Assembly: GCA_947039395.1 (NCBI GenBank)
Contig: CAMQYS010000019.1
Span: forward strand, 1 to 38,078
Direction of reading: 5' to 3'
DNA from: an uncultured Deferribacteraceae bacterium
GTDB taxonomy: Bacteria; Chrysiogenota; Deferribacteres; Deferribacterales; Mucispirillaceae
Length of the DNA: 38,078 nucleotides
Shown: piece after piece, positions 1 to 8,445 of the stretch
Layout of the letters: each line of letters starts with the position of its first letter
Numbering within the stretch: the first letter of the stretch is position 1
Made by a program: the position numbers and the translations under genes
The notes under the pieces: model-generated
What the model saw: the letters and a program-made list of their open reading frames with translations, nothing else
What the model was told of the DNA's origin: nothing
Database searches by the model: none

Positions 1-109
1 TTTATTATCTGTAACATTATCTATTGAAACTACACCAGTTGATGTTTTATTATCTATTACATTATCTATTGAAACTACACCCGTTGATGTTTTATTATCT
101 ATTACATTA
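1..109. repeat. 45-bp in-frame tandem repeat
   Basis: A 45-bp unit is present as copy 1-44 (cut at the edge), copy 45-89 and a partial copy 90-109. The two main copies differ at only a few bases. Because 45 is divisible by three, gain or loss of a unit would lengthen or shorten the encoded repeat protein without breaking the frame. Confidence 0.85.
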
Positions 110-216
110 CCAATATTATTCGTATTTACAATATTAGATGACTCAACTGAATAGCTGAAATCTGTATATAGAAAAAATGTTGAAATTACCATTGTAGCTA
201 TAGAAAAGAATCTCAT
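1..216 (-). CDS. Exported repeat protein, N-terminal part (runs off window)
   Basis: A minus-strand frame is open from an ATG at 216 to the window edge (72 codons). A purine-rich ribosome site (GGAGACGAG) lies just upstream of the ATG. The product begins MRFFSIATMVISTFFLYTDF, a short basic start followed by a hydrophobic stretch that looks like a signal peptide. After about residue 35 it becomes a 15-residue repeat (NVIDNKTSTGVVSID), seen twice in full and once in part. Asn/Thr/Ser-rich short repeats after a signal peptide suggest a surface or secreted protein, but no family is recognised. It is transcribed divergently from the lipoprotein genes at 370 and 961 and may share their control region. 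The C-terminus is unseen, so size and anchoring are unknown. Confidence 0.7.
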   Translation of the reverse strand, partial: MRFFSIATMVISTFFLYTDFSYSVESSNIVNTNNIGNVIDNKTSTGVVSIDNVIDNKTSTGVVSIDNVTDNK

Positions 217-249
217 ACCTCGTCTCCTGAATTAAGCAGTATTAATGTA

Positions 250-278
250 ATCATAAACCATTTGTTTATTATTGACAA
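250..278 (-). promoter_or_regulatory. Promoter of the divergent repeat protein
   Basis: On the minus strand TTGTCA (278-273) and TATGAT (255-250) are separated by exactly 17 bases, a good sigma-70-type match. A start of transcription near 243 would give a leader of about 27 bases before the ATG at 216. Its -35 box overlaps the -35 box of the plus-strand promoter. Confidence 0.6.
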
Positions 279-299
279 CTATTATATTTAATATATAAT
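272..299 (+). promoter_or_regulatory. Promoter of the lipoprotein pair
   Basis: TTGACA (272-277) and TATAAT (294-299) are perfect consensus boxes with a 16-base spacer, placed about 70 bases upstream of the first lipoprotein start. The -35 box overlaps that of the oppositely directed promoter, so the two promoters probably cannot be occupied at the same time. Confidence 0.65.
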
Positions 300-369
300 C
301 AGATGTTACATCATAAATAATTATTGATAATATAATTTTAGAGTTACACCTATGTAAATGGAGTAAAGA

Positions 370-921
370 ATGAATATAATACATAAACTACTGTTACTTA
401 TGGCAACCCTAACAATTGCAGTTGGATGTGAAAACAAGTGCGATGAAGATGATTTCATAGGCTTTAAAATGACTCAAGATAAATTTTTTTATATTACAAA
501 AATATTTGCTACAAAAGTAGATGATGTAAGTAAGGTTGATGCTATAGTAAAGAGCGATAAAGCAATAATAACTGCTTTTGGAAATAACTTTAAGGTAACC
601 ACAACCAACAAATCTACACAATCTTATCACAGTGAAGATTCGCATGATACAAAGAACTCTCCTTTATGGATGTTTACTTTTTTCAATATAGAGAGTTTTT
701 ATCCAGAGGACTATGAAGTTGCTTGTGGACTTGAATTATGTTGTTATGCGTGCGTTGGTATAGAAAGTATGTTTTTTGATAACACAAATGAATATAAACC
801 TAAAATAGATAGTAGTAATCTAAACCATTGGTATGTATATTACGATAATAACTGGTGGCAGTGGGATGTAACTAAAACTGGAATCAATTGGGGCTCATTA
901 ATTCCAACACCTACTGAATAG
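370..921 (+). CDS. Lipoprotein of unknown function, paralogue 1
   Basis: 183 residues starting at an ATG preceded by GGAGT. The N-terminus MNIIHKLLLLMATLTIAVGC is a lipoprotein signal with Cys20 as the likely lipidated residue, so the protein should be membrane-anchored. The mature part is Cys-rich (CGLELCCYAC near residues 117-126). It ends in an aromatic module: WYVYYDNNWWQW, then INWGSLIPTP. The gene 40 bp downstream encodes the same C-terminal pattern and the same C(V/I)G(I/V) segment before it, so the two are tandem paralogues, probably one operon. No known domain is recognised. The Trp/Tyr-rich end resembles carbohydrate- or ligand-binding surfaces only in composition, so no function is assigned. 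Confidence 0.8.
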   Translation: MNIIHKLLLLMATLTIAVGCENKCDEDDFIGFKMTQDKFFYITKIFATKVDDVSKVDAIVKSDKAIITAFGNNFKVTTTNKSTQSYHSEDSHDTKNSPLWMFTFFNIESFYPEDYEVACGLELCCYACVGIESMFFDNTNEYKPKIDSSNLNHWYVYYDNNWWQWDVTKTGINWGSLIPTPTE

Positions 922-960
922 TTATTTTCTGTTACAATTAATTATTATACGGAGTAGAAA

Positions 961-1548
961 ATGCCTTCAAAACTTAATAGATTATTTTTAATATCAATAT
1001 TTCTTATCACACCATTTATGATATCATGTTACGCGCCTTTAGATGATCCATTTGAAATGAATAGATACTTAATGGATTATGATACTTTTAGAAACAAGTC
1101 GGAGATGACATTAACTAAAGTAACAGAGAGTGACGTTAATACTATCGTAAATCACGCAACCTATAAAGCTTTTGTTGCACCGATAAACTATAAGAGTCAA
1201 GGTAGCTACATTGTGGTGTACAATGCAGATGAGTATCAAAATATTGAGACGCTTACTGATCTTGCAAATGTAAAAGAATCGTACTTTAACATGTCATATC
1301 TTTTTCCTGATAATCATACAGATTCGTGGGGTGCTGGTGGCAAAACATCTATATGCATCGGTGTTGATCAGATAATTTTAACAGAAGAGACGGCAATAAA
1401 AGGGATAAAAATATCGAGTGAAAATCCTAATATGTGGTACTTATATTACAATAACAGCTGGTGGAAATGGAATGCAACAGCTAGAGATATTAACTGGCAC
1501 AATTTATATCCAGATCCTCTTTTAGTTGAAGGTATACCTGTGCAATAA
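961..1548 (+). CDS. Lipoprotein of unknown function, paralogue 2
   Basis: 195 residues; ATG preceded by CGGAGT at a normal distance. The signal MPSKLNRLFLISIFLITPFM is followed by ISC, giving a lipobox with Cys23 as the anchor. The C-terminal third carries WYLYYNNSWWKW followed by INWHNLYPDP, matching the upstream gene position by position, and CIGVD matches its CVGIE. The N-terminal halves are much more diverged. The paralogue lacks the CC/CxxC cluster seen in copy 1. Both genes end before a strong terminator at 1634 and are probably co-transcribed from the promoter at 272. The function is unknown. Confidence 0.8.
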   Translation: MPSKLNRLFLISIFLITPFMISCYAPLDDPFEMNRYLMDYDTFRNKSEMTLTKVTESDVNTIVNHATYKAFVAPINYKSQGSYIVVYNADEYQNIETLTDLANVKESYFNMSYLFPDNHTDSWGAGGKTSICIGVDQIILTEETAIKGIKISSENPNMWYLYYNNSWWKWNATARDINWHNLYPDPLLVEGIPVQ

Positions 1549-1633
1549 TATTGAAGTGATGCAGAGATGTGAGTTAGAAAGAATTAGAAAAGTTATAAAT
1601 TAAAAGTTATAAAAAATAGAAGATTATAAATTT

Positions 1634-1683
1634 AGAGGTATAGAGATGTATATTAAGAGTACGTTTCTGTGCCTCTTTTTTTT
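1634..1683 (+). terminator. Rho-independent terminator of the lipoprotein operon
   Basis: An 18-bp stem (1634-1651 with 1659-1676) closes a 7-base loop and is followed by seven T residues. Several pairs are G-U, so it is a good hairpin only on the plus-strand RNA, which sets its direction. It lies 86 bases after the second lipoprotein stop. Confidence 0.8.
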
Positions 1684-1943
1684 GAGAGTATTCTGTATCA
1701 AATAACTACAATCATATCATCTTGCAGATCATCAAAATTGATGGGAGAGAAGATATGACACAGAGGGTAAATTTAATATGACAAATGATGAAAAAATAAA
1801 AGAGTTACAGAATAGAAGTTATAGGCATACTTTTTGAAATATAGATATCAAAAATCCTATATCATATCAAGTTATCCAACCCTTATACAAGATATTAATT
1901 GGTTTATTTAAGAAAATGTTATAGTATGCTATAGGAGTAATTA
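1684..1943. other. Intergenic region before the R-M genes
   Basis: No gene is supported here. Two structures are visible: a hairpin-like inverted repeat at about 1715-1758 (CATCAA/TTGATG inner arms, CATCTT/AAGAT outer arms), and a 5+4+5 inverted repeat TATAG-TATG-CTATA at 1920-1933, directly upstream of the methyltransferase ribosome site. The second could be an operator for the restriction-modification genes, but no controller protein gene is visible. Confidence 0.35.
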
Positions 1944-3077
1944 GTGACTATAGAGTTTATAAAGAAAACTGGAAAGATAAAAAATATAGATAATCTTTTG
2001 TATTTGATTCAACTCTACACAGATGAAACAATATCTATTGAAATTAAGAGAGAGATAGTATCCTCAATTGGACGCCAAAATGATCTAGATATAATCTATG
2101 ACTTTATTAAAAACAATGTGTTTAAAAAGAATTATATGGAAGTAATATATCAAATGTATAGAACTACTCTTTATAAGTCAAGTGATAAACGATTTAAATT
2201 ATTAGCACAAGATATCTGTGTGTATTATGATAACGAAGTCTTATATAAAATGACAAAATATTATAACTACAAGAAAAATAAAATAAAAAGCACCCTTGTA
2301 AATAAATTAAGTAAACCACTTTTATTATGTGGAGATAATAAAAAATCACTTAAAAAACTTGATAAAGAAACTATTAACCTTATATTTACATCTCCTCCGT
2401 ATTACAATGCTAGAGAATACTCAGATTACTCATCATATAAAGGTTATTTAAATGAAATGAAAAAAACACTAATGGAATGTTACCGAGTATTAGAAACAGG
2501 GCGTTTTATTATAATTAACATTTCTCCTGTTATCACAAAACGTCCAGGAAGAGAGTTTGAAAGCACTCGATATCCAATTCATTTCGATTTTCACAAAATA
2601 TTAGAAGAAGCTGGGTTTTATTTTGTTGATGAGATAATATGGATCAAACCAGAACCATCTGTACCTAACAGAATTGGTGGTTTTATACAAACAAAAAAAC
2701 CACTTGCCTATAAACCTAACTGTATTACAGAAAGCTTACTGGTTTACAGAAAAACCTCAAATTTCTTACTTGATGAAAATATTAAAAAATACCAAAATAT
2801 GAGTTTAGATATAACAGATAACGATATAGAGAGATCGAATTGTTGGTATATTACACCTAAATCAAACAAAGATCATCCTGCTGTATTTCCGGAGCAATTA
2901 TGTGAAAAAGTACTAACTTATTATTCCTATCCTGGCGATGTTGTGCTTGATCCTTTTGCTGGCAGTGGCACTCTCGGAAAAGTTTCAATCATGATGAATC
3001 GTACCCCTGTACTATGTGAACAAAATAATAAATATATTGATCAGATAAATAAGGAAAATAAATATGACATTCGATAA
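1944..3077 (+). CDS. Type II DNA methyltransferase (beta class; probably N4-cytosine)
   Basis: 377 residues with a GTG start preceded by AGGAG (1933-1937). The catalytic motif IV is TSPPYY at residues 149-154. The S-adenosylmethionine motif I, DPFAGSGTLG, comes later at 336-345; this order defines the beta class. TSPPY is typical of N4-cytosine enzymes, though N6-adenine enzymes of this class cannot be excluded. About 130 N-terminal residues precede the catalytic core and have no motif I recognise. The gene overlaps the following endonuclease gene by 14 bp, so the pair is translationally coupled. It should protect the host DNA at the site cut by that endonuclease. From the neighbour, the target may be a CfrBI-like site, which is inference. 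Confidence 0.88.
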   Translation: MTIEFIKKTGKIKNIDNLLYLIQLYTDETISIEIKREIVSSIGRQNDLDIIYDFIKNNVFKKNYMEVIYQMYRTTLYKSSDKRFKLLAQDICVYYDNEVLYKMTKYYNYKKNKIKSTLVNKLSKPLLLCGDNKKSLKKLDKETINLIFTSPPYYNAREYSDYSSYKGYLNEMKKTLMECYRVLETGRFIIINISPVITKRPGREFESTRYPIHFDFHKILEEAGFYFVDEIIWIKPEPSVPNRIGGFIQTKKPLAYKPNCITESLLVYRKTSNFLLDENIKKYQNMSLDITDNDIERSNCWYITPKSNKDHPAVFPEQLCEKVLTYYSYPGDVVLDPFAGSGTLGKVSIMMNRTPVLCEQNNKYIDQINKENKYDIR

Positions 3078-3939
3078 AATTATAGTGGATAAAGTAGTAG
3101 AACAGCTAATTAATGGTAACGATTATAGAGAAGAAGTAATACATAGTATTAATGCAGTATTTTTTGATTTCACAATAGATTTCTTTAAAAAAATCATTGA
3201 TGCTAAAATGAGTAGCAAAAATATTAATTTAGATTGGTATAAAAGTAAATTCATTAACACATTAGAACTTTCTCCTCATGAAATAGCAAACTTTGCAGGA
3301 ATAAATAAAAAAACTATACATAATATTGCTGGTAATTCAACAAAAGAAACAGTAATTGATTTTGCAAACGCAAATTTTACATATTTAGAAAATATGATCC
3401 GTCTTTTAGAACAAGATGCTCTTAATGAAATTAATATTACTATTAGTCTCTCTTACAACAATATCAATGTTACTTTAGACATAACAGAGAGTTTATTGGT
3501 CATAAATGCTCTTGCAACTAAAAAAATATCAATTAGAGGAGGAGCGTGGAGTGCGATCGGAAAAAGAGTTGAAAAACCTTTAGTAAATAGATTATGTGAG
3601 CTTACTGGTGTTGAAGCTAAATATATCAACAACACTCCTTTTATAAAAGATAAAAAGAAGGACTTTGATAGAGAGGTTGATTACAAACTAATCTCTAAAG
3701 AAGATACTGAATATCGAGTTGAGGTCAAATTAATGGGAAAAGGAAATCCAGAAAGTGCTGATGTTATACATGCACGAAATACAAACATTTTTATTGCGGA
3801 TACACTAAGTGATCAAAATAAAAAACAATTTCAAGCAAGTGGAGTAAAGTTTTTAGAACTTAGAGGCTCTAATAAAAAAAAGATTATAAAAGATTTTAAA
3901 GCAATATTAGATACACTGCAAATACCATATACTCTTTAA
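3064..3939 (+). CDS. Type II restriction endonuclease, CfrBI-like
   Basis: 291 residues; the ATG lies inside the 3' end of the methyltransferase gene. A PD-(D/E)xK-type catalytic pattern is visible: Asp206 (REVDYK) followed by Glu220-Val-Lys222 (YRVEVKL). The stretch after it, MGKGNPESADVIHARN and then GVKFLELRG, resembles what I remember of the CfrBI family, whose known member cuts a CCWWGG-type site; this is recalled, not searched. A helix-turn-helix-like segment (EIANFAGINKKTIHNI) near residue 80 may help DNA recognition. Placed directly after a modification enzyme, a role as its cognate nuclease is likely. The frame is intact and no truncation is evident. Confidence 0.7.
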   Translation: MTFDKIIVDKVVEQLINGNDYREEVIHSINAVFFDFTIDFFKKIIDAKMSSKNINLDWYKSKFINTLELSPHEIANFAGINKKTIHNIAGNSTKETVIDFANANFTYLENMIRLLEQDALNEINITISLSYNNINVTLDITESLLVINALATKKISIRGGAWSAIGKRVEKPLVNRLCELTGVEAKYINNTPFIKDKKKDFDREVDYKLISKEDTEYRVEVKLMGKGNPESADVIHARNTNIFIADTLSDQNKKQFQASGVKFLELRGSNKKKIIKDFKAILDTLQIPYTL

Positions 3940-4058
3940 ACATTAATTCAATACCATCTAAACTAGTAACTTAACTATTTAAACTCAAGTTCATAAAATC
4001 ACTAACTCTTAAAAATTTAGTTCCTACCCACTAGCTCTCTCCCCTCTTAATTTTCAAC

Positions 4059-4101
4059 AAAAAAAATGTGTGGTGCACAAAATAAATTGTACATCCACAC
4101 A
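4059..4101 (-). terminator. Terminator of the tRNA-Ser unit
   Basis: On the minus strand an imperfect stem of about 14 bp (TGTGTGG paired with CCACACA, plus an inner arm with one bulge and one mismatch) is followed by eight T residues. It lies just beyond the 3' end of tRNA-Ser and separates it from the restriction genes. Confidence 0.75.
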
Positions 4102-4114
4102 CTTAAATCGTAAA

Positions 4115-4204
4115 CGGAGGAGGTAGGATTCGAACCCACGGAGGGCTATTAACCCTCAACGGTTTTCAAGACCGCCTCCTTCAACCAGGCTCGGACACTC
4201 CTCC
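4115..4204 (-). tRNA. tRNA-Ser (anticodon TGA)
   Basis: A 90-base gene with a 7-bp acceptor stem GGAGGAG/CTCCTCC, discriminator G, the long variable arm expected of a class II tRNA, and a T-arm GGTTCGAATCC. The anticodon loop reads CTTGAAA, giving anticodon TGA (serine UCA codons). The 3' CCA is not encoded. The restriction-modification genes lie on its 3' side, where integrating elements often enter, but I see no repeated copy of the tRNA 3' end in the window. Confidence 0.93.
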
Positions 4205-4489
4205 TAAATAAGCAACATAAGATGCTTACCATGAGCTAAGATCTTATACATAATTCTAACTTCTGTCAAGTATTTTATCTTAAAATATTAAATTTCTTAA
4301 CTATACCTATATAGCATAGTCGTAACTAATCTTAATTACCAACTTACTAAAGATAACCATGCTAAACCACACAAAACAAAAGGCACAAAACTTATATAAT
4401 GTTATGTACCCTTTAAAACACCTTTTAATCTTTTACTTCTTATATCTTTTACTTCTTAACTGCTTATATCCGTAACTTTCTATACTAAA

Positions 4490-5866
4490 CTACAATCCTT
4501 TTTGCTTTCTAAAATCTTCTAAAACTTCTCTATGATCGAACGCTAACTTTTCTGGCAACTTATCTATATCAAAAAACCTAGCCGATAACGCATCATCACG
4601 CCCTTCAGCCTTAACGTCCCTATCTATTATTTCGCATGAGTATATAACCGACACTGTATGACCTCTACTATCTCTATTTGGATCAGAATATACCCCTATC
4701 AATGAGATATCCTCTTTTTGAACATCAATACCTGTTTCCTCTCTAAGCTCTCTTACAGCAGCCTCTTCAACACTCTCATAAAGATCAACAAAACCACCAG
4801 GTATAGCGTAACCATACGGCTCATTTTTACGTTCAATCAACAACACCTCACGTTCACGATATACAAGTAGATCTGCTGCTAACCTTGGAGATGATTGGAA
4901 ATATCCACCATATTTAACTTTCATTATATCTATCAACGTCTCAATAGACGTTGCTGTTAACCTGTTAGATTTAAACACATCAACTATAATACCTAATATC
5001 GCATCTAACTCTGGTTTTCTATTAGCCTCAATATCTTGTAACATCGACGATTTAAACGATGGTACTCCACCCATTCCCGTAACTATTTTATCAAACTCGT
5101 CATCTTTAAGATCTATATCAAGCATATTGGCAGCAAGTAACGCCTCATCAAATATCCTCTTAGCCAACGTAACAGCTGTTTTATCTTCTAAAAACTTTCC
5201 ATAAGTATATCCAAAAAGAGCAGTCAATGGATTTGACACAGCATTGAAAAGGAGTTTACGCCACTGATCCTTAACTATATCACTACTATGTTTAGATCCG
5301 ATATCAGCACAATTAAAAATATTATTCACTATCTCTAAATTAGAACTACTATCTGATCTATCACCTGTTTTAAAATAATCATAAATTATTTTAGCTTCAG
5401 AGAAATACTTAAGTTGATTAAAGTTTTTAGATACAGCAGTAACATAGACAACTGATACAACAATTTTATCAGCATCTATAACTGTAGATATCAATTTAGG
5501 ATTATCAACACCGTTCTGTAAAGATACAATCAATCCACTCTCTTTTAAATGTGGTTTAATCATAGTTGAAACATTCACTGTATCATTTGATTTTACAGAA
5601 AGAAACACTACATCATATAATCCTTTAAGCTCATTTACAGCGTTTATCTTATGATTTGATCTGTTATCATCAATATCAATAACAAACAATCCATCTTTTT
5701 GTAAAATATCTAAGCGTTCACCACGTGCAATTATATCATACGATATATCCGCTTTAGATAATTTATACGCAACATATGAACCTACAGCTCCTGCTCCAAA
5801 AATAGCTATCCGAACACTAGATAGAGCAGATTTATCTATATTATTATTTGATAACAAGTTCATCAT
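4490..5866 (-). CDS. Ketopantoate reductase-Nudix hydrolase fusion
   Basis: 458 residues. Residues about 18-330 are a ketopantoate 2-reductase (ApbA/PanE) fold: NADP-binding GAGAVGSYVA near the start, the catalytic-lysine segment DQWRKLLFNAVSNPLTA, and the closing SSMLQD motif. This family reduces 2-dehydropantoate to pantoate for coenzyme A. Residues about 335-440 are a Nudix hydrolase with a complete Nudix box (GGFVDLYES then AVRELREETGI), closest by eye to ADP-ribose pyrophosphatases. The frame is continuous with no stop or poly-base tract at the junction, so it looks like a true fusion. The start overlaps the end of clpC by 23 bp with little ribosome site, suggesting coupled translation. 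The first of two adjacent ATGs was taken. Whether the reductase acts on ketopantoate or another 2-oxo acid is unknown. Confidence 0.85.
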   Translation of the reverse strand: MMNLLSNNNIDKSALSSVRIAIFGAGAVGSYVAYKLSKADISYDIIARGERLDILQKDGLFVIDIDDNRSNHKINAVNELKGLYDVVFLSVKSNDTVNVSTMIKPHLKESGLIVSLQNGVDNPKLISTVIDADKIVVSVVYVTAVSKNFNQLKYFSEAKIIYDYFKTGDRSDSSSNLEIVNNIFNCADIGSKHSSDIVKDQWRKLLFNAVSNPLTALFGYTYGKFLEDKTAVTLAKRIFDEALLAANMLDIDLKDDEFDKIVTGMGGVPSFKSSMLQDIEANRKPELDAILGIIVDVFKSNRLTATSIETLIDIMKVKYGGYFQSSPRLAADLLVYREREVLLIERKNEPYGYAIPGGFVDLYESVEEAAVRELREETGIDVQKEDISLIGVYSDPNRDSRGHTVSVIYSCEIIDRDVKAEGRDDALSARFFDIDKLPEKLAFDHREVLEDFRKQKGL

Positions 5867-8255
5867 CGACTACCATCGCTTTAAATTTTTTCCTTTTATC
5901 ATAAGTTGTATCAAGCATTAAATCAGAAAGTTTATCTTCAAGATACTCTTGTAAAATTCTACGTATCGGTCTTGCACCATACATATACGGATAGTTATTA
6001 GATATAAGAAATCGTTTAGTTTTATCATCAATTACAACCGATCTGCCAAGTTTAAGTAATCTATTATTGATCTCTTCTATCTGTATATCCATAATTTTTA
6101 TTAATTCATCATTACTTAAAGGTTTAAAATATACAATATTATCTATACGATTAAGAAACTCTGGAGAAAAATACTCCTTAACCTCTTTTTTAGCATTAAC
6201 TTTAAATTTATCAAAATCAACAGTATCGCCTTTATTCAACTTATTATCAAACCCAAGTGGTTTATCGTTCATAGTTGTTTTAGATCCTAGATTAGATGTC
6301 ATAACAACTATAGTGTTTCTAAAATTAACTTTATGTCCTAGAGAATCTGTTAAAACTCCATCATCTAATATCTGTAGTAGAATATTGAGAACATCAGGAT
6401 GAGCTTTTTCAATCTCATCAAAAAGTACAACGCTATACGGTTTTGTTCTGATATATTCAGTAAATTGACTACCCTTACCGTGTCCGATATATCCAGGAGG
6501 TGAACCTATAAGACGTGAAACATTAAACTTCTCCATATACTCACTCATATCTACCCTTACAAGTGCATCTTCTCTACCGAATACGATTTCAGCAAGTTTC
6601 TTCACAACTTCAGTCTTACCAACACCAGTAGGTCCTAAAAATATAAACGATCCTATAGGACGGTTAGGATTAGATATTCCTGAATAGTTACGTTTTATCG
6701 ATTTTGATAGTAGATCTATCGCCTCATCTTGACCGATAATATGTTTTTTTAACTCTTCATCTATTTTAGCGATGCGTTGTTTCTCATCTGATTTTAATTT
6801 ATTTGATGGAATGCCAGTAATTAATGACACAACATCAGCAACATCTTCAACCGATACAGATCCCCAAGTATTTTCAGATGCTAACGTCCATTTATCTACT
6901 TTATTTCTATAGCTTTTAAATAGCTTATCAACTTTCTTACTGTATATATCAATCATCTCAAAATTGCCAACTGCAATAAAGTTATCTCTTAATTCTCTTA
7001 CTTCCTCAATCTTATCTTTTGCAACAGTTATCTCTTTAGGAATAAGCATTTTATCAAGTTTTATTTTTGCAGCAGCCTCATCAATAACATCTATACTTTT
7101 ATCAGGTTGATTTTTATTTGTCATATATCTATCGGTAAGGTATACCGTCTCTTCAATAACATCATGAGGTATTAATACTTTATGAAAATCTTCATAATAT
7201 CCAACGATACCTTTAATAATGCTTATAGTTTCTTCCTTCGTTGGCTGCTCAACTATTATTGTTTGAAAACGTCTATCAAGCGCTGCATCTTTCTCAAAAT
7301 ATTTTTTATACTCCGATACAGTTGTAGCACCGATACATTGAACAACTCCTCTTGCAAGAGCTGGTTTCAACATATTTGCAGCATCAATAGAACCCTCCGC
7401 TGAACCTGCACCGACTATAGTATGTATTTCATCAATAAATAAAATAATATTGTGATTATTTTCAATCTCTTTTATAAGACTTTTTAATCTCTCTTCAAAC
7501 TGTCCTCTATATTTTGTTCCAGCAACTAGATTACCTAGTTCAAGAGATACAATTCTTTTATCTTTTAGAAATTTAGGAACTGATAAATCTAACAATTTTA
7601 TCGCTAACGCTTCTACAACTGCTGTTTTACCAACTCCAGGTTCTCCAATTAACACTACATTGTTTTTATGTCTTCTTGAGATAACTTGAATTAAACGACT
7701 TAACTCTCTCTCACGTCCGATAACTCTATCTAACTTACTCTCTTTGGCAAGTTTAGTTAAATCTTTACTAAACTCATCAAGTAAAGGAGTGCTACTAACA
7801 GTAACTTTATTTTGCATTTTACTTTTAGTATAGTATGCAACATACTCTCTCATACCTATAATCTCAAAACCAACATTAGATAAAATTGAGTAAGCACGTC
7901 CCCTGCTCTCTCTAAGTAAGCCAAGAAATAAATGCTCTGAACTAACAAATGCACTTCCCATAAATTTTGCTTCTTCAACAGAAAACTTTAACACTTGACC
8001 TGCCGTAATAGAGAAAGGGATCTCCGCTTTAGGCATAACAATAGCACCTGTCTGAATTAATGAACGGATTTCCTTAATCAACGCAGAGATATTAATCTTA
8101 TGATTTAAAAATATCTCATAAGGCATTCCCGATTTATCTTTTAAAATACCTAATAGTATATGTTCTGTATCAACATACGGCTTCATAAGTTCCCCAGCTT
8201 CTTCTTTAGCAAAGAGAATTACTTGCCTAGCTCTTTCTGTAAAAATATCAAGCAT
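5844..8255 (-). CDS. clpC: ClpC-type AAA+ protease unfoldase
   Basis: 803 residues. An N-terminal double Clp-N repeat (FTERARQVI... and [10 protein letters not shown]...) is followed by AAA domain 1 with Walker A GEPGVGKT near residue 205. A short UVR-like middle segment near residues 420-450 marks ClpC rather than ClpA or ClpB. AAA domain 2 has Walker A GPTGVGKT near 538 and the [10 protein letters not shown] pore segment. ClpC unfolds substrates for the ClpP peptidase in the cytoplasm, usually with an adaptor such as MecA or McsB; none is encoded here. The ATG is preceded by AAGGTGG. It is the first gene of a two-gene unit with the PanE-Nudix fusion and diverges from the ACT gene at 8446. 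No operator for the CtsR repressor was recognised upstream. Confidence 0.93.
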   Translation of the reverse strand: MLDIFTERARQVILFAKEEAGELMKPYVDTEHILLGILKDKSGMPYEIFLNHKINISALIKEIRSLIQTGAIVMPKAEIPFSITAGQVLKFSVEEAKFMGSAFVSSEHLFLGLLRESRGRAYSILSNVGFEIIGMREYVAYYTKSKMQNKVTVSSTPLLDEFSKDLTKLAKESKLDRVIGRERELSRLIQVISRRHKNNVVLIGEPGVGKTAVVEALAIKLLDLSVPKFLKDKRIVSLELGNLVAGTKYRGQFEERLKSLIKEIENNHNIILFIDEIHTIVGAGSAEGSIDAANMLKPALARGVVQCIGATTVSEYKKYFEKDAALDRRFQTIIVEQPTKEETISIIKGIVGYYEDFHKVLIPHDVIEETVYLTDRYMTNKNQPDKSIDVIDEAAAKIKLDKMLIPKEITVAKDKIEEVRELRDNFIAVGNFEMIDIYSKKVDKLFKSYRNKVDKWTLASENTWGSVSVEDVADVVSLITGIPSNKLKSDEKQRIAKIDEELKKHIIGQDEAIDLLSKSIKRNYSGISNPNRPIGSFIFLGPTGVGKTEVVKKLAEIVFGREDALVRVDMSEYMEKFNVSRLIGSPPGYIGHGKGSQFTEYIRTKPYSVVLFDEIEKAHPDVLNILLQILDDGVLTDSLGHKVNFRNTIVVMTSNLGSKTTMNDKPLGFDNKLNKGDTVDFDKFKVNAKKEVKEYFSPEFLNRIDNIVYFKPLSNDELIKIMDIQIEEINNRLLKLGRSVVIDDKTKRFLISNNYPYMYGARPIRRILQEYLEDKLSDLMLDTTYDKRKKFKAMVVDDELVIK

Positions 8256-8379
8256 AAGCCTAATACCACCTTCATTTTATATAATCTTTAACAGATAATT
8301 AATAACAATAAATCAATACAATTACCATAAGATATATTATAAATCTTAATAACCTATAAAACAACTAAAATAATCAAGC

Positions 8380-8408
8380 TTGACAAATAACTATATAAAC
8401 ATCAAAAT
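8380..8408 (+). promoter_or_regulatory. Probable promoter of the ACT-def-dehydrogenase unit
   Basis: TTGACA (8380-8385) is a perfect -35 box. At 17 bases downstream CAAAAT (8403-8408) matches four of six -10 positions. It lies within the 190-bp divergent gap between clpC and the ACT gene. Confidence 0.4.
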
Positions 8409-8445
8409 GACTGTTAGTATTTATATAAATTAAGGTATTAACTAT

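Noticed and set aside
4115-4204. tRNA-Ser 3' end as an attachment site
   Set aside because: No second copy of the tRNA 3' end was found on the restriction-gene side and there is no integrase gene.
6067-6402. Plus-strand open frame inside clpC
   Set aside because: It lies wholly within the well-supported minus-strand clpC gene and its translation has no protein-like motif; antisense shadow.
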